From positions 496,001 to 560,000 of the forward strand of contig CAXXIH010000003.1 of the NCBI GenBank assembly GCA_963663365.2: a DNA stretch of 64,000 nucleotides, given 5' to 3'. Of this stretch, positions 26,218 through 34,733 are shown one piece after another. The notes beneath the pieces were generated by a model, which was not told the DNA's origin, did not search any database, and was given only the letters and a program-made list of their open reading frames with translations. This stretch comes from G963663365 sp963663365. GTDB taxonomy: Bacteria; Hinthialibacterota; Hinthialibacteria; Hinthialibacterales; G963663365. The position numbers and the translations under genes are program-made. The first letter of the stretch is position 1. Each line of letters starts with the position of its first letter.

Positions 26218-27042
26218 ATGACGATTATGAAATGCCGAAATGTTGCACTGGTTCTGGCTTTAACTTCCATTTTTATCGTGCAAGGAGTTACTGGTCCGAT
26301 GTCAGAGGCTGCTGAACTTCCTCTTTTAATCGCCCATCGTGGGAATTCTTCTGAGGCCCCCGAAAACACCATGGCTTCTATCAAATCGGCACTGGCAATT
26401 CCGAACATGCCTAATTTTGTCGAGATCGACGTCCATGACACCAAAGATGGCGAACTGCTTGTAATCCATGATTCGTCCATAGACCGAACATCGAATGGCA
26501 AAGGCGAAGTCAGCAAAATGACCCTGGCCGAGATTCGCAAATATAATGCGGGGTATGCAAAGGAATTCGGCGACCGCTTTAAAGATGAACCGTTTCCGGT
26601 GCTTGATGATGTACTTGATGCAGTAAAAGATGTTGATGCGGGCGTTATGATCGAAGTTAAAGCCCACGGCATTGGCGATGATGTCGCTAAACGGGTCACG
26701 GAACGCGGCGAAGTCGACAAGCATGTAATTGCTAGTTTTGCTCCTGATGTTGTGGTTGCCTCCAGCATGACCAATCCAAACATCCGAACGCTGTTCCTCA
26801 GCAGTTCCGGCTCCACAGAAGAGGTTGAACTTGCCCGGCGCATCGGCGCGAAAATCTTTGGTTCCAGCTATAAAGATCTTACGCAGGAAATCATCGCTCA
26901 AGCGCATGATAGCGGTCTTCAAGTTTGGGTATGGACCGTTGATGATCCCGATATTGTTTTGAAACTTCTAAATTGGGGCGCGGATGGGATCATTACCAAC
27001 CGTCCTGCTGTTATGCGCAAACTCGAGCCGTTCGGCGGATAA
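26218..27042 (+). CDS. Secreted glycerophosphodiester phosphodiesterase
   Basis: 275 aa from ATG 26218 (AAGG 5 nt upstream); ATG 26227 is an equal alternative and 26137 is less likely. Signal peptide (NVALVLALTSIFIVQGVTG) then a TIM-barrel GDPD domain: catalytic HRGNSSEAPENT, metal ligands in VEIDVHDTKDG and VIHDSSIDRT, and a C-terminal VWTVDDPD and WGADGIITNRP. It hydrolyses glycerophosphodiesters to glycerol-3-phosphate and an alcohol, using a divalent cation, outside the cytoplasm. Glycerol kinase lies 4 kb downstream, so the area may serve glycerol use. The next gene overlaps slightly or starts 14 nt after the stop. Confidence 0.9.
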   Translation: MTIMKCRNVALVLALTSIFIVQGVTGPMSEAAELPLLIAHRGNSSEAPENTMASIKSALAIPNMPNFVEIDVHDTKDGELLVIHDSSIDRTSNGKGEVSKMTLAEIRKYNAGYAKEFGDRFKDEPFPVLDDVLDAVKDVDAGVMIEVKAHGIGDDVAKRVTERGEVDKHVIASFAPDVVVASSMTNPNIRTLFLSSSGSTEEVELARRIGAKIFGSSYKDLTQEIIAQAHDSGLQVWVWTVDDPDIVLKLLNWGADGIITNRPAVMRKLEPFGG

Positions 27043-27056
27043 GCCGGGGAAGATTC

Positions 27057-28658
27057 TTGACAGACCGCAACGACAGTTTTTCCCACAAAATCCTTGAGCG
27101 CATTGAGGCTGAGGAAAGTGGATCGACGCGCTTGTTCCGCTTTGAAGTCCCGGAACGGCATGATCGTCTGAAACTTACATTCCACACCTCAACTCCTTCG
27201 GACCAAGCGCGGGCAGCCATGGTTCCTGCGATAGATCAGGCGCTTGACCGTTATTATCTTGAAGGCGAGCCGGATCATTTATTTGCTTCAATCGAAGAAC
27301 ACGACAAACAAGAAATCGTTCAGGAATACGCCGGTTCTCTTCAGCACCTGATTTCATTAACACTTTATGGTCCCGATGGAGATTTCTTCGGACGCCGGGA
27401 TGCGCGCTCTCCATTTGTTTCTGAGCCGATTGTTATTGATTGTCGTTGCCCTTCCCCAGGCTTTTTACCCAAAGATATTGCCGCTGGTGCTTATACAGTT
27501 GCGCTTGAAATTCATCAGGTGCTTTCAGGGGGAGTGGATTTCGATGTTGAAATAACCGCAGGTGATATTGGGCCGGCCGATCTGAAATCAGACACCGCCG
27601 CCTCTGAACAAGCCTCAGATGCTTGCAGCCAATCCGTCACCTCCCAGCCGGGACGCCTAAAAGCCGCTCTGTTTGTCCCGACAATCCATGGCGAAGGTTC
27701 GCTTAATCTTGAAACGCTTTGCGCTCAAGCCGCCCTGCATGGTCTTGATGTGCTCTTTATTGCGGATGTCAATTCGGCTGCAGTGTGGAAATCTCTTTCC
27801 GGTGATCTCCCCTGCCGGCTGTTTATTGGTCAGGTTTTTGATACGTACCGGGGACGTTCTGCTGCTTTGAACCTGCAACAGCCCATTCTTGTTAATGACA
27901 ATGCCGAGCCAACACCTACACAATGGATCGCGGCCCGCGTTCATGAACAGGCGGGGCTGTTTGCCGTGCTCCATCCTTATGCTCTCGGCGAGCCAATCCA
28001 GCCTGGATTTCGATGGACACATGATGATTTGGAATTGGAGAATGTCGATCTTTTGCATGTCTGGTCCGGGCCTTGGGCAACCCACTCGGCAGAAATTCGA
28101 AATTCACTCCACCTTTGGGATTATCTTTTGTGTAATGGGTTGTGCACGAGAGGGGTGGCCGCTGATTGTGCTCTAATGCGGTCCGAGGAGTGGAACGGAA
28201 ATCTTCCTTATCTGGATATCCGTTGCCATGGCCGGTCACAAGAGGAAATCTTTAACTCTATTGCTGAAGGCCGGTTTATCGCATCAATTGGGCCCGGACT
28301 TGAGATCGGCATTGTGACCGGCTCGGTTTTGGCGCGAACCGGCGAGGAGGTCACCCTGGATGAAGGCACACCTTACAGGGTGGTGGTTGAGGCTGCGGGA
28401 TATACCGGCTCAGTGATGTTGAGGCTGATTCAAGATGGAAAATTGCTGGTTGAAATGCCACTTTCCTCCAAAGGTGAAGATCGCAAAGCCTTTCATGCTT
28501 TAGCGAGCCGGCCCAGGACGTATTTTCGCGCTGAATTACACCGTTTTGGGTATCCGGGAGATGAACTCTTGGCTCTCAGTAATCCCGTCTACCAGATATC
28601 TCAGCCCATTTGGCGCAGACGGCCACCGGACCGGCGTGATGATTCTCCATCATCTTGA
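27057..28658 (+). CDS. PHP-domain-like protein with lost metal ligands (CehA/McbA-type relative)
   Basis: 533 aa from a TTG at 27057 (GGGGA 6 nt upstream, 14 nt after the GDPD stop); the open frame to 26973 overlaps GDPD and is unlikely. Residues ~1-190 look like a beta-rich N-terminal domain. Residues ~205-430 keep the shape of CehA/McbA-type PHP hydrolases (HGEGSLNLETLCAQAALHG, LDVLFIADV, LHPYALGEP, HVWSGPW, ADCALM), but the ligands are mostly gone: the usual HxH before the GEG is PTI, the Asp-His of the second motif is Asp-Val, and the late Asp-x-His is Asp-Cys-Ala; only the His of LHPY remains. Probably a pseudoenzyme or with changed chemistry. No signal peptide. Confidence 0.6.
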   Translation: MTDRNDSFSHKILERIEAEESGSTRLFRFEVPERHDRLKLTFHTSTPSDQARAAMVPAIDQALDRYYLEGEPDHLFASIEEHDKQEIVQEYAGSLQHLISLTLYGPDGDFFGRRDARSPFVSEPIVIDCRCPSPGFLPKDIAAGAYTVALEIHQVLSGGVDFDVEITAGDIGPADLKSDTAASEQASDACSQSVTSQPGRLKAALFVPTIHGEGSLNLETLCAQAALHGLDVLFIADVNSAAVWKSLSGDLPCRLFIGQVFDTYRGRSAALNLQQPILVNDNAEPTPTQWIAARVHEQAGLFAVLHPYALGEPIQPGFRWTHDDLELENVDLLHVWSGPWATHSAEIRNSLHLWDYLLCNGLCTRGVAADCALMRSEEWNGNLPYLDIRCHGRSQEEIFNSIAEGRFIASIGPGLEIGIVTGSVLARTGEEVTLDEGTPYRVVVEAAGYTGSVMLRLIQDGKLLVEMPLSSKGEDRKAFHALASRPRTYFRAELHRFGYPGDELLALSNPVYQISQPIWRRRPPDRRDDSPSS

Positions 28659-29021
28659 ATCTGTCTTTTCTCGTTCGCGGTTTGTGGATTTTCCCGTCGA
28701 GAAGAGGGAAAATGGCCCTGGTTACGCATCGGTGTCAAATTTGAGATACGTGAAGTGTTGTTGTGTAAGTTCTATTTTCTGAACGGATTAAATGGATTTC
28801 TATCCATTGAGGCGTGATTAAATTCGCTGCAAATCGTTATACGATGCAACTTTTGCATTTGAAGTCCGTTTTTTCGGCTATTGTATAGCATTGAAATCGT
28901 GTAACCTGGCTCGGGGTAAAAGGATTTTACATTTATAATTTGACCGGGCGTATTTTAAAATTCACTTATTTTGTGTATTCCGAATTTTGATGCCGGTACG
29001 TGTTGAGGCGTTGACGGAACC
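28659..29021. other. Intergenic, 363 bp, AT-rich
   Basis: Precedes the receiver-GGDEF gene. TTGACC near 28938 and AT-rich tracts (ATTTTAAAATTCACTTATTT) lie about 50-80 nt before the next ATG but the spacing to a -10 is poor. A GCAACTTTTGCAT inverted pair is near 28851. No gene or terminator seen. Confidence 0.4.
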
Positions 29022-30038
29022 ATGGAAAAAAAGCAACCCACGGAGGTTCTATCTGAATATGGACAAGCCAGTCATCTTTGTGAAACTGGCCGTTGTCTGT
29101 ATATCGTGGGCAATTCCATATCAAAAAATGGTTATCTCACTTCCCTTGAAAAAGCCGGATATTCCATCGAGGAAGTCCAGTTGGATGTCAAACTCTGCGG
29201 ACAGGTTACACAGCGAATTCCTCATGTAATGTTACTCGACCTGGATACTTCCGTGGAAGAAGTATTTCATTTAACGGCGGAAATTAAGTCCAATCCTATG
29301 ACCTATACGCTGCCTGTCACCATCATTTTGGGGGATGGCAGCCCCGGACAGGAAATTGAAGCCTTACGATCCGGTGCAGATGACTACATTGCCAAACCGG
29401 TCGATCCTGAAGTTTTGCGGGCGCGGATCGATAACATCCTCAAGCGTCATTTCTTGCTTCAGGTTTCCAATCCCTTAACCGGTCTTCCCGGAAGTCTCTA
29501 TATCGAAGAAAAGATATCCGGCCGCATCGATGAGGGAATGCGGTTTGCCGTTTGTTATACCGACCTCGATAACTTCAAAGCATTTAACGACAAGTATGGC
29601 TATGCGCGCGGAGATAATGTACTGCGGATTCTTGCCCGCATACTTCACGAAGCGGTCTGCATGTTTGGCGGTCCTGATGACTTTGTTGGCCACATTGGCG
29701 GCGATGATTTCATAATTGTCTGCCAGCAATCCATGGTTGATCTTGTCTGCAGCTATGTTGTTGAAACGTTCGATATGCTCATCCCTTACCAGTATGACGA
29801 TGATGATCGAATCATCGGTTTTATCGAGGCGGAAAATCGCCAGCATGAATTTGTCCGTTTCCCGATGATGACTGTTTCGATAGGTGTTGTAACCAATAAT
29901 AAGCGTGATTTAACCAGCTTTTTGCAGATATCCGAACTTTCCGCGGAAATGAAGGAATATGCAAAACATTTCTCTAAAATTGGTGAAATTCGCCGCAGCA
30001 TCTACAAGATTGATAAACGTACAAACCGCACCAAGTAG
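29022..30038 (+). CDS. Receiver-like domain plus GGDEF-like domain protein
   Basis: 338 aa, cytoplasmic. Residues ~22-145 form a receiver-like fold: phospho-acceptor candidate in MLLDLDTS and the conserved K in DDYIAKPVDPE, but the N-terminal acidic pair of true receivers is absent. Residues ~150-325 form a GGDEF domain with TDLDNFKAFND and the active-site signature read as GGDDF in place of GGDEF. Diguanylate cyclases tolerate few changes at this site, so it may have weak or no cyclase activity and act as a c-di-GMP or nucleotide sensor. Ends before an IS200-type element. Confidence 0.8.
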   Translation: MEKKQPTEVLSEYGQASHLCETGRCLYIVGNSISKNGYLTSLEKAGYSIEEVQLDVKLCGQVTQRIPHVMLLDLDTSVEEVFHLTAEIKSNPMTYTLPVTIILGDGSPGQEIEALRSGADDYIAKPVDPEVLRARIDNILKRHFLLQVSNPLTGLPGSLYIEEKISGRIDEGMRFAVCYTDLDNFKAFNDKYGYARGDNVLRILARILHEAVCMFGGPDDFVGHIGGDDFIIVCQQSMVDLVCSYVVETFDMLIPYQYDDDDRIIGFIEAENRQHEFVRFPMMTVSIGVVTNNKRDLTSFLQISELSAEMKEYAKHFSKIGEIRRSIYKIDKRTNRTK

Positions 30039-30096
30039 CCTCAGAGCATTATTACTCCATCACGGGCTTTATTGTCACCCTCTGGGAGAAAAACCC

Positions 30097-30110
30097 TCGC
30101 CTTCAGGCGA
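30097..30110 (+). repeat. Left-end hairpin of the IS200-type element
   Basis: TCGCC (30097-30101), loop TTCA, GGCGA (30106-30110). Shares its core with the right-end hairpin; TnpA of this family binds such structures. Confidence 0.75.
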
Positions 30111-30132
30111 AGTCTTCAGATAAACTTGAAGA

Positions 30133-30564
30133 ATGAGCGAGTACAAAACATCCGCGCATGCCAAATATAGTCTGCATATCCATGTGGTGTGGGTTACGAA
30201 GTACCGTAAGCAAGTTCTGAGTGGTGATATAGCGAAACGGACGCGTGAACTGATCCGTGAGATTTGTCGAACCAATGATGTGGAAATCATCAAAGGCCAC
30301 GTATCGAAAGACCATGTCCATCTGCTGGTGTCGATGCCTCCGTTTCTGTCCGTGAGCAAACTGATGGGATACATAAAAGGGAAAAGTTCGAGAAAAATCC
30401 AGCAAGAGTTTAGCGAAATTCGTCGGAAGTTTTGGGGCCAACATCTATGGGCAAGAGGGTATTTTGCCGCGAGCAGTGGCAATGTGACAGACGAAGTGAT
30501 CAAAGCGTACATTGAGCAACAAGACCTCGAAAAGGAAGACGACTTTCGAATTACAGAATCTTAA
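30133..30564 (+). CDS. tnpA: IS200-type transposase TnpA (Y1 HUH)
   Basis: 143 aa, the usual length. The HUH metal motif is H61-V-H63 in SKDHVHLLVS; the catalytic tyrosine is Y126 in DEVIKAYIEQQ. N-terminal KYSLHIHVVWVTKYR is characteristic of the family. The protein cuts and rejoins single-stranded DNA at the element ends by a tyrosine-DNA link. The reading frame is intact, so the element may be active. Start lies 23 nt after the left hairpin. Confidence 0.95.
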   Translation: MSEYKTSAHAKYSLHIHVVWVTKYRKQVLSGDIAKRTRELIREICRTNDVEIIKGHVSKDHVHLLVSMPPFLSVSKLMGYIKGKSSRKIQQEFSEIRRKFWGQHLWARGYFAASSGNVTDEVIKAYIEQQDLEKEDDFRITES

Positions 30565-30589
30565 GACGGCTTCAGCCGTATTCCAAACC

Positions 30590-30607
30590 CCTCGCCTTCA
30601 GGCGAGG
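30590..30607 (+). repeat. Right-end hairpin of the IS200-type element
   Basis: CCTCGCC (30590-30596), loop TTCA, GGCGAGG (30601-30607), a perfect 7-bp stem. The sequence just after it, GTGGTTTAG, overlaps the stop of the small minus-strand ORF. Confidence 0.75.
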
Positions 30608-30612
30608 GTGGT

Positions 30613-30714
30613 TTAGTTCTTATTCTTGCCGATAGGCAGATTCCGAAAGCCGCTGTGTGCCAAGTCGGCTACTTTTGTCGTTTCGCTCACAGTAATGTCT
30701 CTATTATCAGGCAT
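30613..30714 (-). CDS. Small ORF with strong Shine-Dalgarno, abutting the IS right end
   Basis: 33 codons on the minus strand, starting with ATG at 30714 preceded by AAAGGAG and a 6-nt spacer, which is the strongest ribosome site in this area. The peptide begins MPDNRDITVSE and ends GFRNLPIGKNKN. Its TAA lies in the few bases next to the IS right-end hairpin, so it may be the 5' part of a gene cut by the insertion; the minus frame beyond the left end of the element reads a short further tail before a stop. It opposes glpK. No family recognised; it could also be a genuine small protein. Confidence 0.45.
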   Translation of the reverse strand: MPDNRDITVSETTKVADLAHSGFRNLPIGKNKN

Positions 30715-30783
30715 GGTAAACTCCTTTATGCTGTCGTACGAATTCCTGAGCCGCTTTCGGGGATTCTGCGGAGGATGAAAGGC

Positions 30784-32235
30784 ATGATTTTAACCATCGA
30801 CCAGGGGACAACCGGTACGACGGCGCTTCTTGTTGATGAGAATGGCGCGGTTCAGGCCAAAGCGTATCGTGATTTCAAACAATATTACCCTCGGCCTGGT
30901 TGGGTTGAGCATGATGCAGAAGAAATTTGGCAGACAGTGCTTGATACATCGGGAGAACTCCTTGATAACCGGAAACCGCCGCAGGCCATCGGGATTACCA
31001 ATCAACGCGAAACGATTGTGCTTTGGGACCGGGAAAGCGGACAGCCTGTTGCTCCTGCCATTGTCTGGCAGGACCGCCGCACCTCAGGAATCTGCAAAGA
31101 ACTCAAAGATGCCGGACGGGAACCGGATATCCGTCAAAAGACCGGTTTGCTGTTGGACCCATATTTTTCCGGGACAAAATTGAAATGGCTGTTGGATCAC
31201 AATCTTGAGTTTCGCCATCAGGCCGAAACCGGAAAACTGGCCGCCGGTACCATCGATAGCTGGCTTATTTGGAAACTGACCGGCGGCACAGTCCATGCCA
31301 CCGATTACACCAATGCTTCAAGAACTCTACTTTTTGACTTAAAGGCTCGGGACTGGTCGGATGACTTACTCGATCTGTTTCATATTCCGCGTAATCTGTT
31401 GCCTGAAGCCCGGCCATCGGCATGTGAGTTTGGACGAACCGTAGATGGCCCTTGGGGAGCCGGTGTGCTTGTCTGCGGAGTCGCCGGAGACCAGCAGGCG
31501 GCATTGTTTGGACAAGGTTGTTTTCAATCCGGGCTGGCGAAAAACACATACGGAACGGGCTGTTTCTTTCTTTCTCATCGCGGAGAAAATTCTACTGTCT
31601 CCGATGCTCCTATCCTGACTACGATGGCCGCTTCCGCTGAGTTGGAACCGCTTTATGCCGTAGAAGGCTCCGTTTTTATCGCAGGGGCGGCCGTGCAATG
31701 GCTGCGAGATGAAATGGGATTGATACAAGACAGCGCAGAGTGTGAGCCTGTTGCCCTATCTGTGAATGACACTGGTGGCGTCTATGTGATCCCGGCCTTT
31801 TCCGGACTGGGTGCGCCCCATTGGAATTCAGACGCACGGGGCGCAATCCTGGGCATCACCCGGGGCACAAACCGTGCACATATTGTCCGGGCTACGCTTG
31901 AAGCGATTGCGTTTCAGGTCGCCGACCTGGTTTCGATTCCTGAACTTGGCTCGGGAATTGTTGAACTTCGTGTCGATGGCGGCGCGTGCCGCAATGATTT
32001 GCTAATGCAGATGCAGGCCGATCTACTTGGAATCCCTGTTAACCGGCCCAAGAATATCGAGACAACGGCGACGGGCGCGGCCTATTTGGCCGGGTTGGGC
32101 GCTGGAATTTGGAATTCAACCGAGGATCTCGGCGCGTTACGCGAAGTTGACCGCATCTTTGAACCGCAAATGTCTGAGAACGAGCGGATGGAACGTATAC
32201 AAGAATGGCATAAGGCCCTCAAACGCGTTTTATGA
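30784..32235 (+). CDS. glpK: Glycerol kinase
   Basis: 483 aa from ATG 30784, with GGAGG 9 nt upstream; the frame extends upstream to 30655 without support. FGGY-family kinase: N-terminal phosphate motif DQGTTGTTALLVD, glycerol-site segment GWVEHDAEEIW, NQRET near 77-81, and the C-terminal ATP motif of the family (RVDGGACRNDLLMQMQADLL) with TTATGAAYLAG. It phosphorylates glycerol to sn-glycerol-3-phosphate. No aquaporin GlpF or dehydrogenase GlpD is next to it. The Kelch gene begins at or just after its stop. Confidence 0.95.
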   Translation: MILTIDQGTTGTTALLVDENGAVQAKAYRDFKQYYPRPGWVEHDAEEIWQTVLDTSGELLDNRKPPQAIGITNQRETIVLWDRESGQPVAPAIVWQDRRTSGICKELKDAGREPDIRQKTGLLLDPYFSGTKLKWLLDHNLEFRHQAETGKLAAGTIDSWLIWKLTGGTVHATDYTNASRTLLFDLKARDWSDDLLDLFHIPRNLLPEARPSACEFGRTVDGPWGAGVLVCGVAGDQQAALFGQGCFQSGLAKNTYGTGCFFLSHRGENSTVSDAPILTTMAASAELEPLYAVEGSVFIAGAAVQWLRDEMGLIQDSAECEPVALSVNDTGGVYVIPAFSGLGAPHWNSDARGAILGITRGTNRAHIVRATLEAIAFQVADLVSIPELGSGIVELRVDGGACRNDLLMQMQADLLGIPVNRPKNIETTATGAAYLAGLGAGIWNSTEDLGALREVDRIFEPQMSENERMERIQEWHKALKRVL

Positions 32236-32261
32236 ATTCCATTTGCCGGGGCGAATTGAAT

Positions 32262-34097
32262 ATGAAGAAATTCACAAATGTATTTTTAGTGTTTTCACTT
32301 CTCTTCCCTTTAATTTCACGGGCTGAAGATCATTGGATTCGGAAGAATGCCATTCCCAATGGCCGGTCGGGACATGCGCTCGCCTATGATGCCAGTTTGA
32401 AACACGTTGTTTTGTTTGGTGGTTTTGCCCGTTCTCCCCGTTTTGGGGATACGTGGTCATTAACCGCTGCTGGATGGCATTTCATTACCGAGAGGGGCCC
32501 TTCCATACGCAATGGCGCGGCAATGGAGTTCTTTCCCTCATTGAATGTAATTGTGCTCTTTGGTGGTATGGATGGCGAACGAAAAGTTCATGGCGATACT
32601 TGGTTACTGCAAAAAGACCATTGGAAGGAATTAATCCTTTCGGAGCCGAGCCCGTCACCGCGTTTCTTTCATGCTTCGGCCTATGATCCTCTGCGTCAAC
32701 GTTTGGTTCTATTTGGCGGCAAAGATGCGGATGGAAATATGTTGGATGATATGTGGGAGTTCGATGGTCAGACATGGAATCCCATTGACGTCATAGGCCC
32801 TTCAGCTCGTTATGGGGCGCGCATGGTATATGATGTTGCCAACAAATGTATCGTTCTATTCGGGGGCGCTGTTAGTGAAACCGATCCATGCGGCGATACA
32901 TGGGTCTATAAGGACAGCAAATGGCAGGAACTTCCCGGTCCCGGACCTTCTGCGCGATATGTTCACGCAATGACCTATGATGAGCATCAATCCCGGATCG
33001 TGCTTTTCGGTGGAACGCCGAATAATTGGGATACATTTGGAGATACCTGGGCGCTTAAGGATGGCAGCTGGCAAAAAATAAAAGGGGAAGGACCTTCTCC
33101 GCGTTCATATGTCTCGATGACTTATGATCCTTCACGCAAATGTGCAATTCTGTTTGGCGGCTATACGCTTGGCTATGGCGCCGATACGTGGCAACTGACC
33201 GATAAAGGTTGGCAGCAGTTGGATTTTGCCTTACCCCATCCCCGTGAGGCCTGTGCGATGACCTTTGATGCCCAAAATCGACAAGTGGTTGTATTCGGGG
33301 GGCATCCGGATGGTACAAGCACATGGCTCCATGACAACAATGGCTGGGAGAAAACTTCAGCAATTGGGCCTAAAGAACGCGATTATGCGGCTATGGCCTA
33401 TGATGCCGAACGGCGGATGACACTCCTTTTCGGGGGTGAAGTTTCCGGTGAGGAGGGTCTTTTCCTTGGCGATACGTGGCTATGGGATGGCTCTCAATGG
33501 AGTCTGGCCGGCGATAGCAATGGTCAGCAAGAATCCCACTCTCAGCCGCAAGCGCGTACGCAACACGGTTTGATATTTGATGCTTCAAAGAAAAAAGTCG
33601 TTCTTTTTGGCGGGTATTCGAAGAGTGGTTGTCTTAATGATACGTGGCTTTGGGATGGGGCTCAGTGGACTCAAACCGCACAAGATGCCGCGAACGTGCC
33701 CACCCCGCGTATGGGGCATCGCCTTGTGTATGATTTTAAACGGAATTATGTGTTCTTATTTGGTGGCAGATCAGAAGATTCGTTGTTGAATGATGTTTGG
33801 ATTCTTACTTCAAAAGGCTGGCAGGAACTGCAAATCGCCAATTCTCCCTCACCGCGTTGGGATTATGCCATCTGTTATGATGCCCAAAAGGACCGCATAC
33901 TCCTTTGGGGAGGTTATGGAGACCAGAGCGGCAGACAACGTTTGTCTGATCTTTGGGAGTTTAAAGGCGATACATGGTCTGAAATCAAAATATCCGGTTC
34001 CGCACCTCAAACGAGTGTAACCATGACCTATGATCCGGTACGGAATGTGGCTTTGCTTTTTGATGTATATGGTCTTTGGGAATTAGGCTCGCATTAA
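32262..34097 (+). CDS. Secreted Kelch-repeat beta-propeller protein
   Basis: 611 aa from ATG 32262, which gives a standard signal peptide (MKKFTNVFLVFSLLFPLISR). An ATG at 32232 overlaps the glpK stop by 4 nt and could allow coupled translation, adding ten residues. The rest is at least ten Kelch-type repeats, each with a VVLFGG-like strand and a following GDTW-Trp segment (for example LVLFGGKD, IVLFGGTP, AILFGGYT, VFLFGGRS). These usually form six- or seven-bladed propellers that bind proteins or sugars; more than seven repeats may mean two propellers. No catalytic signature. Ends 14 nt from a convergent gene. Confidence 0.87.
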   Translation: MKKFTNVFLVFSLLFPLISRAEDHWIRKNAIPNGRSGHALAYDASLKHVVLFGGFARSPRFGDTWSLTAAGWHFITERGPSIRNGAAMEFFPSLNVIVLFGGMDGERKVHGDTWLLQKDHWKELILSEPSPSPRFFHASAYDPLRQRLVLFGGKDADGNMLDDMWEFDGQTWNPIDVIGPSARYGARMVYDVANKCIVLFGGAVSETDPCGDTWVYKDSKWQELPGPGPSARYVHAMTYDEHQSRIVLFGGTPNNWDTFGDTWALKDGSWQKIKGEGPSPRSYVSMTYDPSRKCAILFGGYTLGYGADTWQLTDKGWQQLDFALPHPREACAMTFDAQNRQVVVFGGHPDGTSTWLHDNNGWEKTSAIGPKERDYAAMAYDAERRMTLLFGGEVSGEEGLFLGDTWLWDGSQWSLAGDSNGQQESHSQPQARTQHGLIFDASKKKVVLFGGYSKSGCLNDTWLWDGAQWTQTAQDAANVPTPRMGHRLVYDFKRNYVFLFGGRSEDSLLNDVWILTSKGWQELQIANSPSPRWDYAICYDAQKDRILLWGGYGDQSGRQRLSDLWEFKGDTWSEIKISGSAPQTSVTMTYDPVRNVALLFDVYGLWELGSH

Positions 34098-34111
34098 TCC
34101 CAGGCGGGATA

Positions 34112-34600
34112 CTATTTAAGCCGTGCCATCGCCTCGATCAGGCTATCTGTTCCTTTATCTGTTGCCGGAATCACGATGATTTCGGTTGATTCGGGGAGCG
34201 TAGGTAATCCGGCATCATCACCTGTCACGTAGACATTGGGCTTCAACGCCGCCGCGAATTGAGCCTCGTCGCCTTCATCCAGAATAATGACCAAATCTAC
34301 GGCCTCAAATGTTTCTAAAAATTCCGCCCGTTCTTTGGCGTTAATGAGTGGGCGGTGTTTTCCCTTTTGAGTCTCTATTTGTTTGTCGCCCCGCACACCT
34401 GCCACAACATAATCCGCGGATGATTTTGCTGTCTCCAGCGCAGCCACATGCCCGGCGTGAAGCAGTTCAAATCCCCCGCATACCATCGCGATCCGGATGC
34501 CGCGCGCCCGTGCCTCATCAATATGTGTGATCCAGTTTTTATGATCGGTAAAAAGATAAGCCATGCCGATAGAATGGCATGCCCGGTTGCCTTGGACCAT
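34112..34600 (-). CDS. HldE C-terminal-like nucleotidyltransferase
   Basis: 162 aa (ATG 34564 would remove 12 residues and is possible). It has the cytidylyltransferase-fold signature FELLHAGHVAALE (HxGH), VAGVRGDKQI, and RAEFLETFEAVDLVI, as in the ADP-heptose adenylyltransferase domain of HldE/RfaE2. No kinase domain is attached. It may transfer a nucleotide to a heptose-phosphate or another small phosphate, as for lipopolysaccharide or a surface glycan. It faces the Kelch gene. Confidence 0.8.
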   Translation of the reverse strand: MVQGNRACHSIGMAYLFTDHKNWITHIDEARARGIRIAMVCGGFELLHAGHVAALETAKSSADYVVAGVRGDKQIETQKGKHRPLINAKERAEFLETFEAVDLVIILDEGDEAQFAAALKPNVYVTGDDAGLPTLPESTEIIVIPATDKGTDSLIEAMARLK

Positions 34601-34665
34601 AGTTCGCCCAATGCATCCTATATGCTCTATTGGGGAGGATGGACTGCCCTAACCGCCATAGGACC

Positions 34666-34708
34666 AAAAGAAAAACCGCCTGCAAGTAATGTCTATGCTT
34701 GCAGGCGG
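34666..34708 (-). terminator. Strong Rho-independent terminator after the 35972 gene
   Basis: CCGCCTGCAAG (34676-34686) pairs perfectly with CTTGCAGGCGG (34698-34708), 11 bp with an 11-nt loop; on the minus strand it is followed by GTTTTTCTTTT (34675-34666). It lies 26 nt after the stop of the unknown Q/N/S-rich protein. Confidence 0.9.
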
Positions 34709-34733
34709 CATGTTAATCGGTGGTTTGATTGGA

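Larger units (their letters stand above)
30085..30615 (+). mobile_element. IS200/IS605-type element (tnpA only)
   Basis: A short single-gene element bounded by subterminal hairpins with the same core CTCGCCTTCAGGCGA: left hairpin at 30097-30110, right hairpin at 30590-30607. A further hairpin ACGGC-TTCA-GCCGT (30566-30579) sits just after the transposase stop. There is no tnpB. Elements of this family move as single strands and leave no target duplication, so the exact ends cannot be fixed here; boundaries given are approximate. It lies between the receiver-GGDEF gene and glpK. Confidence 0.85.

Noticed and set aside
30103..30444. Antisense frame across the IS200 transposase
   Set aside because: Shadow of tnpA; no ribosome site and no family features.
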